Shown here: positions 19,708 to 35,787 of the stretch, piece after piece
Position numbering within the stretch: position 1 is the first letter of the stretch
Layout: each line of letters opens with the position of its first letter
Assembly (NCBI GenBank): GCA_001313365.1
Contig: BBFS01000042.1
Coordinates: 1-39,736, forward strand
Source: Paenarthrobacter nitroguajacolicus JCM 14115
GTDB lineage: Bacteria; Actinomycetota; Actinomycetes; Actinomycetales; Micrococcaceae
Direction: 5' to 3'
Length of the DNA stretch: 39,736 nt
Notes under the pieces: model-generated
The model's database searches: none
Told to the model about the DNA's origin: nothing
What the model saw: the letters and a program-made list of their open reading frames with translations, nothing else
Translations under genes and position numbers: made by a program

Positions 19708-19747
19708 GGAGGACGACGGCGCAGGCCGGCTGCCGCCGTCGTCCTCC
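19708..19747 (-). terminator. rpoC distal terminator hairpin
   Basis: A 13-bp perfect stem (19708-19720 with 19735-19747), extended by GCAG/CTGC inside the loop. It is the second of two hairpins past rpoC and just before the str promoter, so it insulates the two units. Confidence 0.7.
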
Positions 19748-19785
19748 GCTCCCCCCGCCTCGCCGGGCAAAAGCCGCCGTTAACG

Positions 19786-19824
19786 GGTCCGGCCCCCCGC
19801 ACTCATTGAGTACGGGGCCGGACC
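19786..19824 (-). terminator. rpoC terminator hairpin
   Basis: GGTCCGGCCCC pairs with GGGGCCGGACC, with ACTC/GAGT extending the stem toward an ATT loop. It begins 38 nt past the rpoC stop. The left arm has 6 C (19793-19798) against 4 G on the right, again showing a lengthened run, here by 2. Confidence 0.8.
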
Positions 19825-19827
19825 TTA

Positions 19828-23770
<3,943 letters not shown>

Positions 23771-23830
23771 ATGGTCCCTGTTCTCTCTTGTTCTCTAAAT
23801 TCTGAAGTCTTGGTTACGGGAAGAGGGAGT

Positions 23831-23867
23831 TGTTCCGACGGACAGTTTTGAGGCTGCCCGCCGGAAC
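23831..23867 (-). other. intercistronic hairpin between rpoB and rpoC
   Basis: TGTTCCG pairs with CGGAACA, then CGG with CCG and CAG with CTG, separated by single A/C mismatches, around an 8-nt loop. There is no U tract. In other bacteria the rpoB-rpoC spacer carries a processing site; a similar role here is inference. Confidence 0.5.
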
Positions 23868-23872
23868 AGCTG

Positions 23873-27394
<3,522 letters not shown>

Positions 27395-27812
27395 GAGGGA
27401 TCCTTCCACAGACCTTCAGGCGTTTTCAGATCTCCCCCCGTTTGCATCCTGCAGAGTGCTCCGCAGGATACTTGTTCCGGTTCCGCTATATGACCCGGAC
27501 CCAGTCCGCTTATGACAGTGCACGTTTCGGAACGGCACGTCAATGACGCAGCTGAGAGGTAAAGCCCACCGCTATATGAAGGCTGAAGGTTAACAGGGAA
27601 GACGCAAATATCTACGATACGGCAAAGCAGCCTTTCTGTCTACCCCAGATCGGCCGTGATTGCAAGCACGGTTGCTGCAGGCACCAATGCCCGGGCACGT
27701 ACTTGGGGGAAGCCGACAAGGAATGGGAGGAACGGCACAATTGTTGAAGAGATTGGCTGGCGCGCGCTCCGCGATAGCCTTGCTACACCACTCCCGGATC
27801 GGAAGAGAGACC
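27395..27812. other. divergent intergenic region between rpoB and the thiolase gene
   Basis: This 418-nt stretch has no gene. It should hold the rpoB promoter (minus) and the thiolase promoter (plus). On the minus strand TTGACG near 27540 is a good -35, but the hexamers after it are imperfect. CCGCTATATGA occurs twice (27483-27493 and 27569-27579), giving TATAGC on the minus strand each time. On the plus strand TTGGCT near 27753 with TAGCCT 16 nt later may serve the thiolase. A leader hairpin is listed separately. Confidence 0.4.
27446..27469 (-). other. hairpin in the rpoB leader
   Basis: ATCCTGCAGAG and CTCCGCAGGAT form an 11-bp inverted repeat (one G-U pair in RNA) with a 2-nt centre. It lies about 50 nt upstream of the rpoB start codon in the expected leader. 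Role unknown. Confidence 0.5.
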
Positions 27813-29014
27813 ATGACCAACTCCGCTGACGACAATGACGTTGTCATCCTTGCTGCTTCCCGCACACCACAGGGTCGGCTCAACGGGCAATTGGCGGGCT
27901 TCACCGCCGTCGACCTCGGCGCTCATGCCATAACCGCCGCGCTAGCGGCCAGCGGCGTCAAAGCCGAGCAGGTGGACGCTGTCATCATGGGCCAGGTTCT
28001 TCAGGCCGGTGCAGGCCAGAATCCGGCCCGGCAGAGCGCAATCGCCGCAGGTGTCGGCTGGAACATCCCGGCCGTCACCATCAACAAGGTGTGCCTGTCC
28101 GGCCTCACAGCCGTCATTGATGCCGCACGCATGATCCGCAGCGGCGACGCCACAGTGGTAGTTGCCGGAGGCCAGGAATCCATGACCCGGGCGCCGCACC
28201 TCCTCCCGGGATCCCGGCAGGGTTGGACGTACGGAGCCATCCAGCGCTGGACGTCGCCGCCCATGACGGCCTCACCGATGCTTTCGACGGACAGTCCATG
28301 GGCTTGTCCACCGAAACGAAGAACGTGACGCTCGGCATCGATCGCAAGGCCCAGGATGAAGTTGCGGCAGCCTCACACCAACGGGCTGCCGCCGCCATCG
28401 CGGCCGGAACCTTCGACGTCGAAATCGCTCCGGTAAGCGTCAAGCAGCGCAAGGGCGATCCCCTGGTGCTCACCACGGATGAAGGCATCCGCCCCAACAC
28501 CACAGTGGAGACGCTGGCACCGCTCAAGGCTGCATTCGCCACCGACGGCACCATCACGGCCGGCAACTCCTCTCCCCTGTCCGACGGTGCCTCCGCACTG
28601 GTACTGACCAGTCGCCGCTTCGCCAAGGACAACGGGCTGGACTACCTGGCTGTGGTGGGCAAGCCCGGGCAGGTCGCAGGACCTGACAACTCGCTCCATT
28701 CACAGCCTTCGAACGCCATAGCCCAGGCATTGAAGCGCGCCGGTTGGACGGCAGAGGATCTGGACTTCATCGAAATCAATGAGGCTTTCGGTTCCGTGGC
28801 CGTCCAGTCCCTCAAGGACCTCCGCTATCCCTTGGAGAAGTGCAACATCCATGGCGGCGCCATTGCCTTGGGCCACCCCCATCGGGCGTCCGGGGGGGCA
28901 CGGCTCGCGCTGCATGCCGCACACGAGCTCAAGCGCAGGGGAACCGGAAAAGCGGCTGTCTCCTTGTGCGGAGGCGGAGGCCAGGGTGAAGCCCTCCTCC
29001 TTTACCGCGACTGA
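27813..29014 (+). CDS. acetyl-CoA acetyltransferase (thiolase)
   Basis: A thiolase-superfamily enzyme that condenses or cleaves acyl-CoA; a degradative or acetoacetyl-CoA role cannot be separated from sequence. Seen: the nucleophile Cys in INKVCLSGLTAV, GGQESMTRAPHLLPGSRQGW, NEAFGSVAVQSLKDL, the active-site His loop GGAIALGHP, and the second catalytic Cys in SLCGGGGQGEA. As written the His loop continues HRASGG, but one extra C and one missing G explain it (expected IGASG). A missing G near 28246 (CAGGCGCTG) splits the frame, and the run at 28891-28897 adds one Gly. Corrected length is about 400 residues, slightly longer than most. Its TGA overlaps the ATG of the next gene by one base. Confidence 0.93.
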
Positions 29015-29510
29015 TGACTGACGCAGAGCCTGTGCCCGGGATGGAGGGTGCCGAACGATTCCTGTCAGACGCCGCCGCGCGCGGTCTGGACGTCGACGTC
29101 GTCGAGCGTCCAGCTGCCCGCAGTTTGGAAGAGGCTGCCGACATCCTGGGCATCAGGCCCGCGGACATTGTGAAGTCGTTGGTGGTCAAACACCGCGACG
29201 GCAGTTTCCTCTTCGCACTCATTCCCGGGGACCGCCAGATCTCCTGGCCCAAGCTGCGAGCCTTGGTAGGCGTCAATAAGCTCTCGCTCCCCCCCACGCC
29301 GACGTCGCCTTGGCCGCCACCGGCTACGAGCGTGGAACCATCACTCCGCTGGGCAGCACCACACCGTGGCCTGTTTATGCCGACGCCACCATTGCCGGGC
29401 GACGCATCTCGATGGGTGCCGGGGCGCATGGCCGGAGTGCTTTCGTGGACGCGGACGCACTCACCGCAGCACTGGGCGCGGTAGTAGCGGACATCAGCGA
29501 ACCCAACTAA
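29014..29510 (+). CDS. YbaK/EbsC-type aminoacyl-tRNA deacylase
   Basis: The family hydrolyses mischarged tRNA, typically Cys-tRNA(Pro) or Ala-tRNA. The fold's landmarks are visible: ILGIRPADIVKSLVVKHRDG, FALIPGDRQISWPKLRALVG, then ALAATGYERGTITPLGS and SMGAGAHGRSAFVDADAL. A 7-C run at 29289-29295 (expected 5) splits the frame after NKLSLP. Corrected length is about 165 residues, right for the family. It shares a TGATG junction with the upstream thiolase, so the two are co-translated although their functions are not obviously linked. A long hairpin follows the stop. Confidence 0.85.
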
Positions 29511-29557
29511 GTCGCAGCTGAGCGCGTTTTGAGAGCCCAAAACGCGCTTAACTGCGA
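29511..29557 (+). terminator. terminator after the YbaK-type gene
   Basis: GTCGCAG pairs with CTGCGAC and GCGCGTTTT with AAAACGCGC, with a mostly pairable 4x4 internal segment and the loop GAGAGCCC. It begins directly after the TAA stop. It also lies tail-to-tail with the rplL terminator. Confidence 0.75.
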
Positions 29558-29593
29558 CCTACTTGGGTGCCGAAACCTTGGTGCGTTAACGCA

Positions 29594-29629
29594 GGAAGCC
29601 CCCGCCCGGCGAACCGGACGGGGGCTTCC
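29594..29629 (-). terminator. rplJL terminator
   Basis: GGAAGCCCCCG pairs with CGGGGGCTTCC, with an inner CCGG/CCGG stem. It lies 15 nt past the rplL stop. Both arms carry matching runs of five, so this hairpin is not distorted by the run errors seen elsewhere. Confidence 0.8.
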
Positions 29630-29643
29630 ACAAGCAAGACGAG

Positions 29644-30024
29644 TTACTTGAGGGTAACCGTTGCGCCAGCTTCTTCGAGCTGAGCCTTTGCCTTCTCGGC
29701 AGCTTCCTTGGTGGCGCCTTCGAGAACAGCCTTCGGTGCGCTGTCAACCAGGTCCTTGGCTTCCTTGAGGCCGAGGGAGGTGATGGCGCGAACTTCCTTG
29801 ATCACTGCGATCTTCTTGTCGCCAGCAGCTTCGAGAACGACGTCGAATTCGGTCTTCTCTTCAGCAGCTTCAGCAGCACCGCCGGCAGCGGGGGGGCCAG
29901 CAACTGCAACAGCAGCAGCCGTAACTTCGAAGGTCTCTTCGAAGAGCTTGACGAACTCGGAGAGCTCGATGATGGTCAGTTCCTTGAAAGCTTCAATGAG
30001 CTCTTCGTTGCTGAGCTTCGCCAT
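29644..30024 (-). CDS. rplL: 50S ribosomal protein bL12 (L7/L12)
   Basis: bL12 forms the flexible stalk that recruits and activates translation GTPases. The N-terminal dimerisation part reads [20 protein letters not shown], an Ala/Gly hinge follows (residues about 38-52), and the C-terminal domain has [20 protein letters not shown] and [20 protein letters not shown]. The frame is complete, 126 residues; [10 protein letters not shown] holds one extra Pro from the 7-G run in the hinge, so 125 is likely. GGAAGGA precedes the ATG. Confidence 0.97.
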   Translation of the reverse strand: MAKLSNEELIEAFKELTIIELSEFVKLFEETFEVTAAAVAVAGPPAAGGAAEAAEEKTEFDVVLEAAGDKKIAVIKEVRAITSLGLKEAKDLVDSAPKAVLEGATKEAAEKAKAQLEEAGATVTLK

Positions 30025-30103
30025 GGTGGCGTCCTTCCATTAGTTGGTGCAGATCCGGGCTAAGCCTGTCCATGCACCAGAGTTTGATTGAGGGGGGGAG
30101 AAC

Positions 30104-30698
30104 TTAGTTCTCTTCGGTTGCAGCTTCAGCGGCTTCGGCCGGAGCCGCAACCTCTTCAGCAGCAGCCTCTTCAGCGGCCGGGGGGGCTTCTTCAGCGGCC
30201 GGTGCAGATGCGCCGCCCTCTTCTTCAAGCTTGAGGCGCAGGCGTCGATGATGCGTGCAGCAGCGGATGCGGGAGCTTGAGGACACCAGCAACACGTGCA
30301 AGCTGCAGCTCGCGGGACTCAAGGGCTGCCAGTGCGGCAACTCCTGCTGCGTCCAATGCCTTGCCTTCGAAGACGCCGGTCTTGATAACCAGCTGCTTGT
30401 TGGCCTTGGCAAAGTCCGTCAGGCTCTTGGCAGCAGCAACAGCGTCACCCTTGATGAAGGCGATTGCAGTAGGGCCGGCGAGCTGATCGTTGAATGCTTC
30501 AACTCCAGCTTCCTTGGCTGCAATGGCACTCAGGGTGTTCTTGACGACCGAGAACTTGGTGTCCTGGCCGAGCGCAACACGCAGTTCCTTGAGCTGTGCA
30601 ACAGTGAGCCCGCGGTATTCGGTCAGGACAGCCGCGTTCGATTCCTTGAAATCGTTGGTGATCTCTGCAACTGCTGAGATCTTGCTAGGCGTTGTCAT
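30104..30698 (-). CDS. rplJ: 50S ribosomal protein uL10
   Basis: uL10 anchors bL12 dimers to the ribosome and represses its own operon. The start MTTPSKISAVAEITNDFKES follows GGAAGGAGGG. AAVLTEYRGLTVAQLKELRV is the rRNA-binding domain. Two losses break the C-terminal third: AAGGCTCCC near 30272 and GACGCCCTG near 30245. Corrected, the bL12-binding helix reads VLKAPASAAARIIDALRLKL, followed by a long Ala/Glu tail unlike the E. coli protein. An extra Pro sits in the tail (7-G run near 30180). Corrected length is 197 residues. Confidence 0.95.
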
Positions 30699-30768
30699 AA
30701 CCCTCCTTCCGGGGGAATAAAGCCGGTCTTCCGGGTCCCCCCCGCTCACGAGAGCTAAAACTAAAAAC

Positions 30769-30794
30769 GCCCCCGCGCAGATGCACGGGGGGGC
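30769..30794 (-). terminator. terminator or attenuator upstream of rplJ
   Basis: GCCCCCGCGC pairs with GCACGGGGG..C around an AGAT loop, with one C/A mismatch; on the minus strand it is followed by GTTTTTAG. It lies 71 nt before rplJ. It either ends the acetyltransferase transcripts or, if the promoter lies further upstream, attenuates rplJL. The right arm has 7 G against 5 C, showing a 2-base expansion. Confidence 0.65.
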
Positions 30795-30965
30795 TTGGCT
30801 CAACACAGTTTGATCCGTGGAGACTTGCTTCGTTCACCTGCGCCGGCCGCCCTATGTTCAGGGTCCTTCGTCAAGGAATTCACTTTTACCTCAAGGGCAC
30901 AGCTACAGAATTGAGCTTTGCTCGAGAGAGTGGATTCCCATCAACCGACGGTCTTTGGTACTTCA

Positions 30966-30994
30966 AGGTTACGGGAGAGTGTTCAGCAAACCAA
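30966..30994 (-). promoter_or_regulatory. rplJ: candidate rplJ promoter
   Basis: TTGGTT (30989-30994) and TAACCT (30966-30971) on the minus strand are 17 nt apart. Transcription from here would give a leader of roughly 260 nt including the hairpin at 30769-30794. Motif match only. Confidence 0.3.
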
Positions 30995-31005
30995 ATCGGC
31001 CATGC

Positions 31006-32172
31006 CTAGTCTGACGATGTAGCCCCTGCGAGCCTGCCCGGAAGTTCCTTCTGCCACAGTCCGGTGACGCCCGCGGTGGTAAATCCCAACTGCTTGTTCA
31101 CGGTCAGGAGGTACCTGTTCTCGGGCGCGTTCCAGGTATAGATGACCCGGGCGTCCGGAAACTGCTCACTCAGCCGTTCCATGTTGGCGATCTTGATCAA
31201 CAGACCGAGCTTGTTGCCCCCCCGGTGCTCCTGCAGGACCAACGTGTCGTCCTGGAAAACCACGTCCTGGCGGTGCGCCAGGACGCTGATGGTGGTCAAA
31301 CCCACCAGCCGCCCGCTCTCCACATGCTCGACGGCGGTCACCACCGTGCGCCGGCCCTGCGCCAAGGCCGCATCCTCGGTTTCGCGAAGTACCGTTGCGT
31401 CGAAGACCATTCCGCTCGCTTCTACTTCAGGAGCGTCTTCGTCGCCAGCGTCACGGACTACCTCGCCAGCGGCGTTCTCCAGTGCGGCCACGGCTTCCAG
31501 CCAGGGCTCGGGGGGGCAACGGTCAGTCCAGTGATGCAGGGTGTACCGGCCGCCGTTGACTTCTTCGGCCTCAAGCTGCAGATCCCCCACCAGCTTGGAA
31601 TCCAGGGGCAGCACGCATGAGCTGAACTGTTCGATGTGTTGAAGGGTGTACCCGGCACGCTTGGCGAAGTCCACCTCCCTGCTGCTCTCAGGAACAAACC
31701 CGGCCCCCCCGCTGCCCGGGATCAACTGGTCCTCGGGTATCTCAGTGAGCGACGTTGCCGGATGGTTGGTATCCACCAACGCCATGGTGCGTCCCTCCGC
31801 CCGGGCGAGCTGCTCCGCTGCCTCCAGCAACTGACGGCCAACCCCCCCTTGGCCCTGGAACTCAGGAAGGATGTCCAGGGTGAACTCGGCCAGGTCCAGG
31901 TTATCCGCCAAGGGCAAGGCAATATCTACCGTGCCCACAATGACGCCTCTACTTTTGCCACCAAAATAATCTGGCGCTCATAGGGATCGGAAAACTCCAA
32001 CAGCTTTTCCAAAGGCGTATAGGCGAGGTCGTCACTCCCCCCATGTCTCCATACGTACCCGGCGCCCAACTTCAACGGCGTCCAGGAAATCAGCGGCGTC
32101 GGGGGGGCTGTCCAGGGTGTCAGGCACCCACAGCTGCTCGACTTGAACGGTCTTCGCCTCGTCTACAGTCAT
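31006..32172 (-). CDS. tandem-domain GNAT acetyltransferase (downstream copy)
   Basis: Two GNAT domains in one chain, about 385 residues, each expected to bind acetyl-CoA. First domain: EFTLDILPEFQGQG-VGRQLL, the Q-x-x-G-x-G pyrophosphate loop. Second: DTLVLQEHRG-NKLGLLIKIA and YTWNAPENRYLLTVNKQLGF, a full motif A/B pair. The extra Gly in each loop comes from expanded runs. The ATG at 32172 overlaps the stop of the upstream paralogue (ATGA). A 6-C run at 32035-32042 and a missing base near 31955 break the first third. The arrangement resembles mycothiol synthase MshD, but the sequence differs and the substrate is unknown. The gene ends at TAG 31006, just before the rplJ leader. Confidence 0.8.
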
Positions 32173-33296
32173 TCCAGCCGTTTCTGCCATTCGCCGTCAA
32201 AGCCGGAGGGCTTGAATCCTAGTGCGATATTTATGGCCAGCATATGCCGGTTTTCATCGGCGTTCCATGTCATAACGGACGTGGCGCTGGGCCATAGCTC
32301 GTGAATACGGCGAAGATTGGCAATCTTGACCAGCATGCCAAGGCGGTGTCCGCGGTGCCCTGGGGGGGCAACCAACGTGTCCTCTTGGTAGACCATGCCC
32401 GGGGGGGTAGCCTCGCGGTGGGTGAGTATGGTGTAGGCCGCCAACTCCCCCCGTGGCGTCGTGCCGGGCAACAGACGCCATGGAAGCAACGCCGCCTGCC
32501 AGCCACGTGGATTCCTCGAGACGGACGCGGTTGGCATCCCAGTCCTCGCCCTCCCAGCCAAGGCCTGCGATGGGCACCTCGGTGCTCATGAGGCTTTTGA
32601 GCTTCGCGAACACATCCACAAGCTCATCAGGCAGCGGTCCTGCCACCCGATGAGGCTGTAGCCCGCTGCCCGGCTTGTTGCCTGCTCTTCAAGGTCCTGC
32701 AGGAGCGCTTCTTCGACCGGGAGGCGCAGCGTGCTGTTGGTTTCGACCTGCTCCAGGGAATATCCGTGATGGAGGGCAAAGCGGGTGGAGGCGGAATCCA
32801 TGGGGGGGACGCCACCCGTTCCTGATTTTGCCTCCAGCAACTCAACGCCCGGCTTGAGGAGCCGGATTGGCTCCGCGCAAAACGCGTCAAAGGACGTGCG
32901 GTCCCGCTCTCGCGCCACTTGCTCCAGCACCCCCGAGGACCCTCGTCCCAATGCCGTGCCGACGAAAGGCAGCGTCCACCAGGACGTCCACGCCCGCCGT
33001 CGTCGTGTTTTCGCTAAGGGGCAGAGTCAGTGTGCCGCTGCCCACTACGGTTCCGTCGAGGCGTGCCAGGAAAACATGCCGTTCTTCGTATTCATTGCCC
33101 TGCCAGAAGAGGACAGCTTCGGCCAGAGTGGAGCAACGGTCCAGGTTCCCCCAGAGATCCATGTGGTGGGCAACGTCCAGGTCATGGAAGGCGCGGAAAT
33201 CGGGCTCCCCCCTTCGCGTCGGGGCTTTTCGGGACCGGGATCCGCTGCACGGACAACCCGGCGATGGCGGAAGAGTTCGACGTCGGCACGCACCAC
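32169..33296 (-). CDS. tandem-domain GNAT acetyltransferase (upstream copy)
   Basis: A paralogue of the next gene. First domain: LARLDGTVVGSGTLTLPLSE, then VDAAFRRHGIGTRVLG with the R-x-x-G-x-G loop. Second: ELAAYTILTHREATPGMVYQ, EDTLVAPGHRGHRLGMLVKI and MTWNADENRHMLAINIALGF. I favour the GTG at 33296 (VVRADVELFRHRRVVRAADP) with GGAGAG nine bases upstream; a start a few codons later is possible. Breaks: 6-C run near 33209, 5-G near 32930, missing C near 32640, 6-C near 32447; extra residues from runs at 32803, 32401 and 32362. Corrected length is about 370 residues. Located between rplA and rplJ on the same strand. Confidence 0.8.
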
Positions 33297-33340
33297 AGCC
33301 TACGGCTCTCCCCCGGCGGTGAACAGGGAAAGGGCAAGAA

Positions 33341-33373
33341 AAAGGACCGCCCGGCAAAGCCGGACGGTCCTTT
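33341..33373 (-). terminator. rplKA terminator
   Basis: AAAGGACCG pairs with CGGTCCTTT and CCGGC with GCCGG, with one C/A mismatch and the loop AAA. On the minus strand the hairpin is followed by TTCTTGCC after a T tract. It lies 24 nt past rplA and 45 nt before the acetyltransferase start. Confidence 0.85.
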
Positions 33374-33397
33374 TATCAGAGCAAGTGCCCGCGAAGC

Positions 33398-34113
33398 TTA
33401 CGCGTCGACGAGGACCTTGGTGACGTTCGGGTCAACGGTGATGCCGGGACCGAACGTGGTGGCAACGGTAGCCTTCTGGATGTAGCGGCCCTTGGAAGCG
33501 GACGGCTTCAAGCGAAGCACCTCTTCCAGAGCAGCTGCGTAGTTCTCAGCCAGCTTGTTGATGTCGAAGGACACCTTGCCGATGATGAAGTGCAGGTTGG
33601 AGTGCTTGTCGACGCGGAAGTCGATCTTGCCACCCTTGATGTCGTTGACAGCCTTGGTGACGTCCGGGGGGGTAACCGTACCGGTCTTCGGGTTCGGCAT
33701 CAGGTTACGCGGGCCGAGGACCTTACCGAGGCGGCCAACCTTGCCCATGAGGTCGGGGGGGTTGCCACTGCGGCGTCGAAGTCGGTCCAGCCGGCTGCGA
33801 TCTTTTCGATCAGGTCATCGGAACCAACGAAGTCGGCGCCGGCAGCGATAGCTGCTTCAGCCTTGTCGCCGGTTGCGAAAACGAGGACGCGGGCGGTCTT
33901 ACCGGTGCCGTGGGGCAGGTTGACGGTGCCACGAACCATCTGGTCAGCCTTACGCGGGTCAACGCCCAAACGGAAAGCGACCTCAACGGTTGCGTCGAAC
34001 TTGGAAGGATTGGTGTCCTTCGCGAGGGTGATGGCCTCGATCGGGGGGGCGTAGACCTTGTCTGCCTCGATCTTGGCTACGGCTGCCTCATATGCTTTGC
34101 TGCGCTTTGCCAT
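33398..34113 (-). CDS. rplA: 50S ribosomal protein uL1
   Basis: uL1 forms the mobile stalk at the E site and represses the rplKA mRNA in many bacteria. [40 protein letters not shown] and [20 protein letters not shown] are diagnostic. The run at 33755-33761 (7 G, expected 5) splits the frame in [22 protein letters not shown] and TPPDVTKA each carry an extra Pro (runs 34043-34049 and 33666-33672). Corrected length is 235 residues. Confidence 0.96.
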
Positions 34114-34170
34114 GCTGCTATTTCTCCTTGTGCAGTTGTGGTCTGCGGACCGCGCTGGGCCCTGCCACAA

Positions 34171-34197
34171 GTCGCGGATCCGGCAAGGATCCTGCGA
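34171..34197 (-). other. hairpin between rplK and rplA
   Basis: GTCGC/GCGAC and GGATCC/GGATCC form an 11-bp stem with one bulged base around GGCAA, in the 146-nt rplK-rplA gap. No U tract follows. Possibly an mRNA-stability or uL1-related element; inference only. Confidence 0.5.
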
Positions 34198-34259
34198 CAT
34201 TTCAATGTTTCAGATGCCGGTTGCCCGGCGGGTGAAGGCCACAAGGGCTTCGAAGGTTA

Positions 34260-34696
34260 CTAGCCTTCTACGGTGATGCCCATGGAGCGGGCGGTGCCTG
34301 CGATGATCAGGCAGCTGCCTTGATGTCGTTGGCGTTGAGGTCTTCCATCTTGGTGGAAGCAATTTCCTCAACCTGTGCCTGGGTCAGCTTTGCAACCTTG
34401 ACGGTGTGCGGGGGGGTAGCCGAACCCTTGGCGACGCCTGCAGCCTTCTTGATGAGCTCTGCAGCCGGCGGGGGGGTCTTGGTGATGAAGGTGAAGGAAC
34501 GGTCTTCGTAAACCGTGATTTCAACCGGGATAACGTTTCCGCGCTGGGATTCCGTTGCAGCGTTGTACGCCTTGCAGAATTCCATGATGTTGACACCGTG
34601 CTGGCCAAGCGCAGGACCGATCGGCGGAGCCGGGTTAGCGGCACCTGCCTGGATCTGCAGCTTGATGAGGCCGGTGACCTTCTTCTTGGGAGCCAA
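34260..34696 (-). CDS. rplK: 50S ribosomal protein uL11
   Basis: uL11 sits at the GTPase-associated centre and is the thiostrepton site. [40 protein letters not shown] and [20 protein letters not shown] are typical. A missing C near 34309 (GCTGCCCTGATC) breaks the end; restored it reads [20 protein letters not shown], then G and TAG at 34260. [10 protein letters not shown] and [10 protein letters not shown] each contain one extra Pro from runs at 34470 and 34410. Corrected length is 143 residues. Confidence 0.96.
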
Positions 34697-34826
34697 TGTA
34701 GGGTCCTTCTCTCAATAGCTTCCTGGGACACAGGAGCGCGTCCCAGGTTGGTGGCCGCCATGGCGAGGCGGCCGGCCGCTCCCGAACTGCTAAGCAGGCA
34801 GGACTGGAGCGAAATTTTGGAATCAG

Positions 34827-35673
34827 CTAGATCTTGGTGACCTGGTTGAATGCGAGCGTCACCGGGGGTTTCGCGCTCGAAGATCGAGACCAGGACCACC
34901 AGGGTCTGGGACTCGGGCTTGATCTCGGAGATCGTTGCCGGGAGGGTCTCGAACGGACCTTCCTTGACGATGACCGACTCGCCGACCTCGAAGTCGACGG
35001 CCACGGGAGCCTGGTTCTGCTTGTTGACGGGCTTGCCCTGCTCTGCCTGCTCTTCTTCGAAGACCGGGGGCGAGCATGGAGAAGACCTCATCGAGCCGCA
35101 GCGGGACGGGGTTGTGGGCGTTGCCCACGAAGCCGGTGACACCCGGCGTGTGGCGAACGGCGCCCCAGGAAGCGTCGGTCAGGTCCATGCGGACAAGGAC
35201 ATAGCCGGGAATGCGCACGCGGTTGATGACCTTGCGCTGCGCGTTCTTGATCTCGACGACCTCTTCCATGGGCACCTGGATCTCGAAGATGTAATCTTCC
35301 ATGTCCAGGGTCTGGATGCGGGTCTCAAGGTTGGCCTTCACGCGGTTTTCGTATCCGGCGTAGGAGTGGATGACGTACCAGTCACCTTCCTGGCGGCGCA
35401 GCTTGCCCTTGAATTCTTCAGCCGGATCGGCCGGCGCTGCAGCAGCAGCGGCTGCCAGGTCGTCGCCGTCGGACTCTTCCTCGTCGCCTGCAGCGTCGTC
35501 CGACGCGTCATCAGACTCGGCGTCCACGTCAGCTTCGAAGTCCTCTTCGGAATCGTCGGCGTCGGCAGATTCGGGCGCAGCGGAATCAACCTCGGACTCT
35601 TCCACAGCCTCAGCTGCGGCGCCTCAGTTTCTTCCAGCTCAGTCTCGTTTACCTCGAGCTCCTGCTCAGACAC
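34827..35673 (-). CDS. nusG: transcription termination/antitermination factor NusG
   Basis: NusG couples RNA polymerase with Rho or the ribosome. I choose the GTG at 35673 ([20 protein letters not shown]) because AGGAG lies 7 nt upstream. The first 85-95 residues are an unusually acidic Asp/Glu/Ala-rich extension. The NGN domain follows, [20 protein letters not shown] to [20 protein letters not shown], and then the KOW domain [21 protein letters not shown] missing G near 35620 and single extra G in runs at 35066 and 34864 break the frame. Corrected length is 281 residues, ending AFNQVTKI. Confidence 0.94.
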
Positions 35674-35787
35674 TTGGTCTCCTGCTTCCTCATTGCCTAA
35701 CATGCCTATTTAAATGGCTCAATTCCGCAAACCCCGCAAAATCCCTGAGCTATCAAGGAATTTCACACAGTTTGCGGACAGATCCGC

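Larger units (their letters stand above)
30699..31005. other. leader region of rplJL
   Basis: There is no gene in these 307 nt. It contains a candidate promoter at the upstream end (30966-30994), a terminator-like hairpin with U tract (30769-30794) and the rplJ ribosome-binding site. In many bacteria the rplJ leader folds into the uL10-bL12 autoregulatory site; the long leader here is compatible with that but I cannot fold it reliably. Confidence 0.5.

Noticed and set aside
34171..34197. Duplicated GGATCC as a cloning scar
   Set aside because: The two sites form part of a longer natural stem with GTCGC/GCGAC arms in a normal intercistronic gap.
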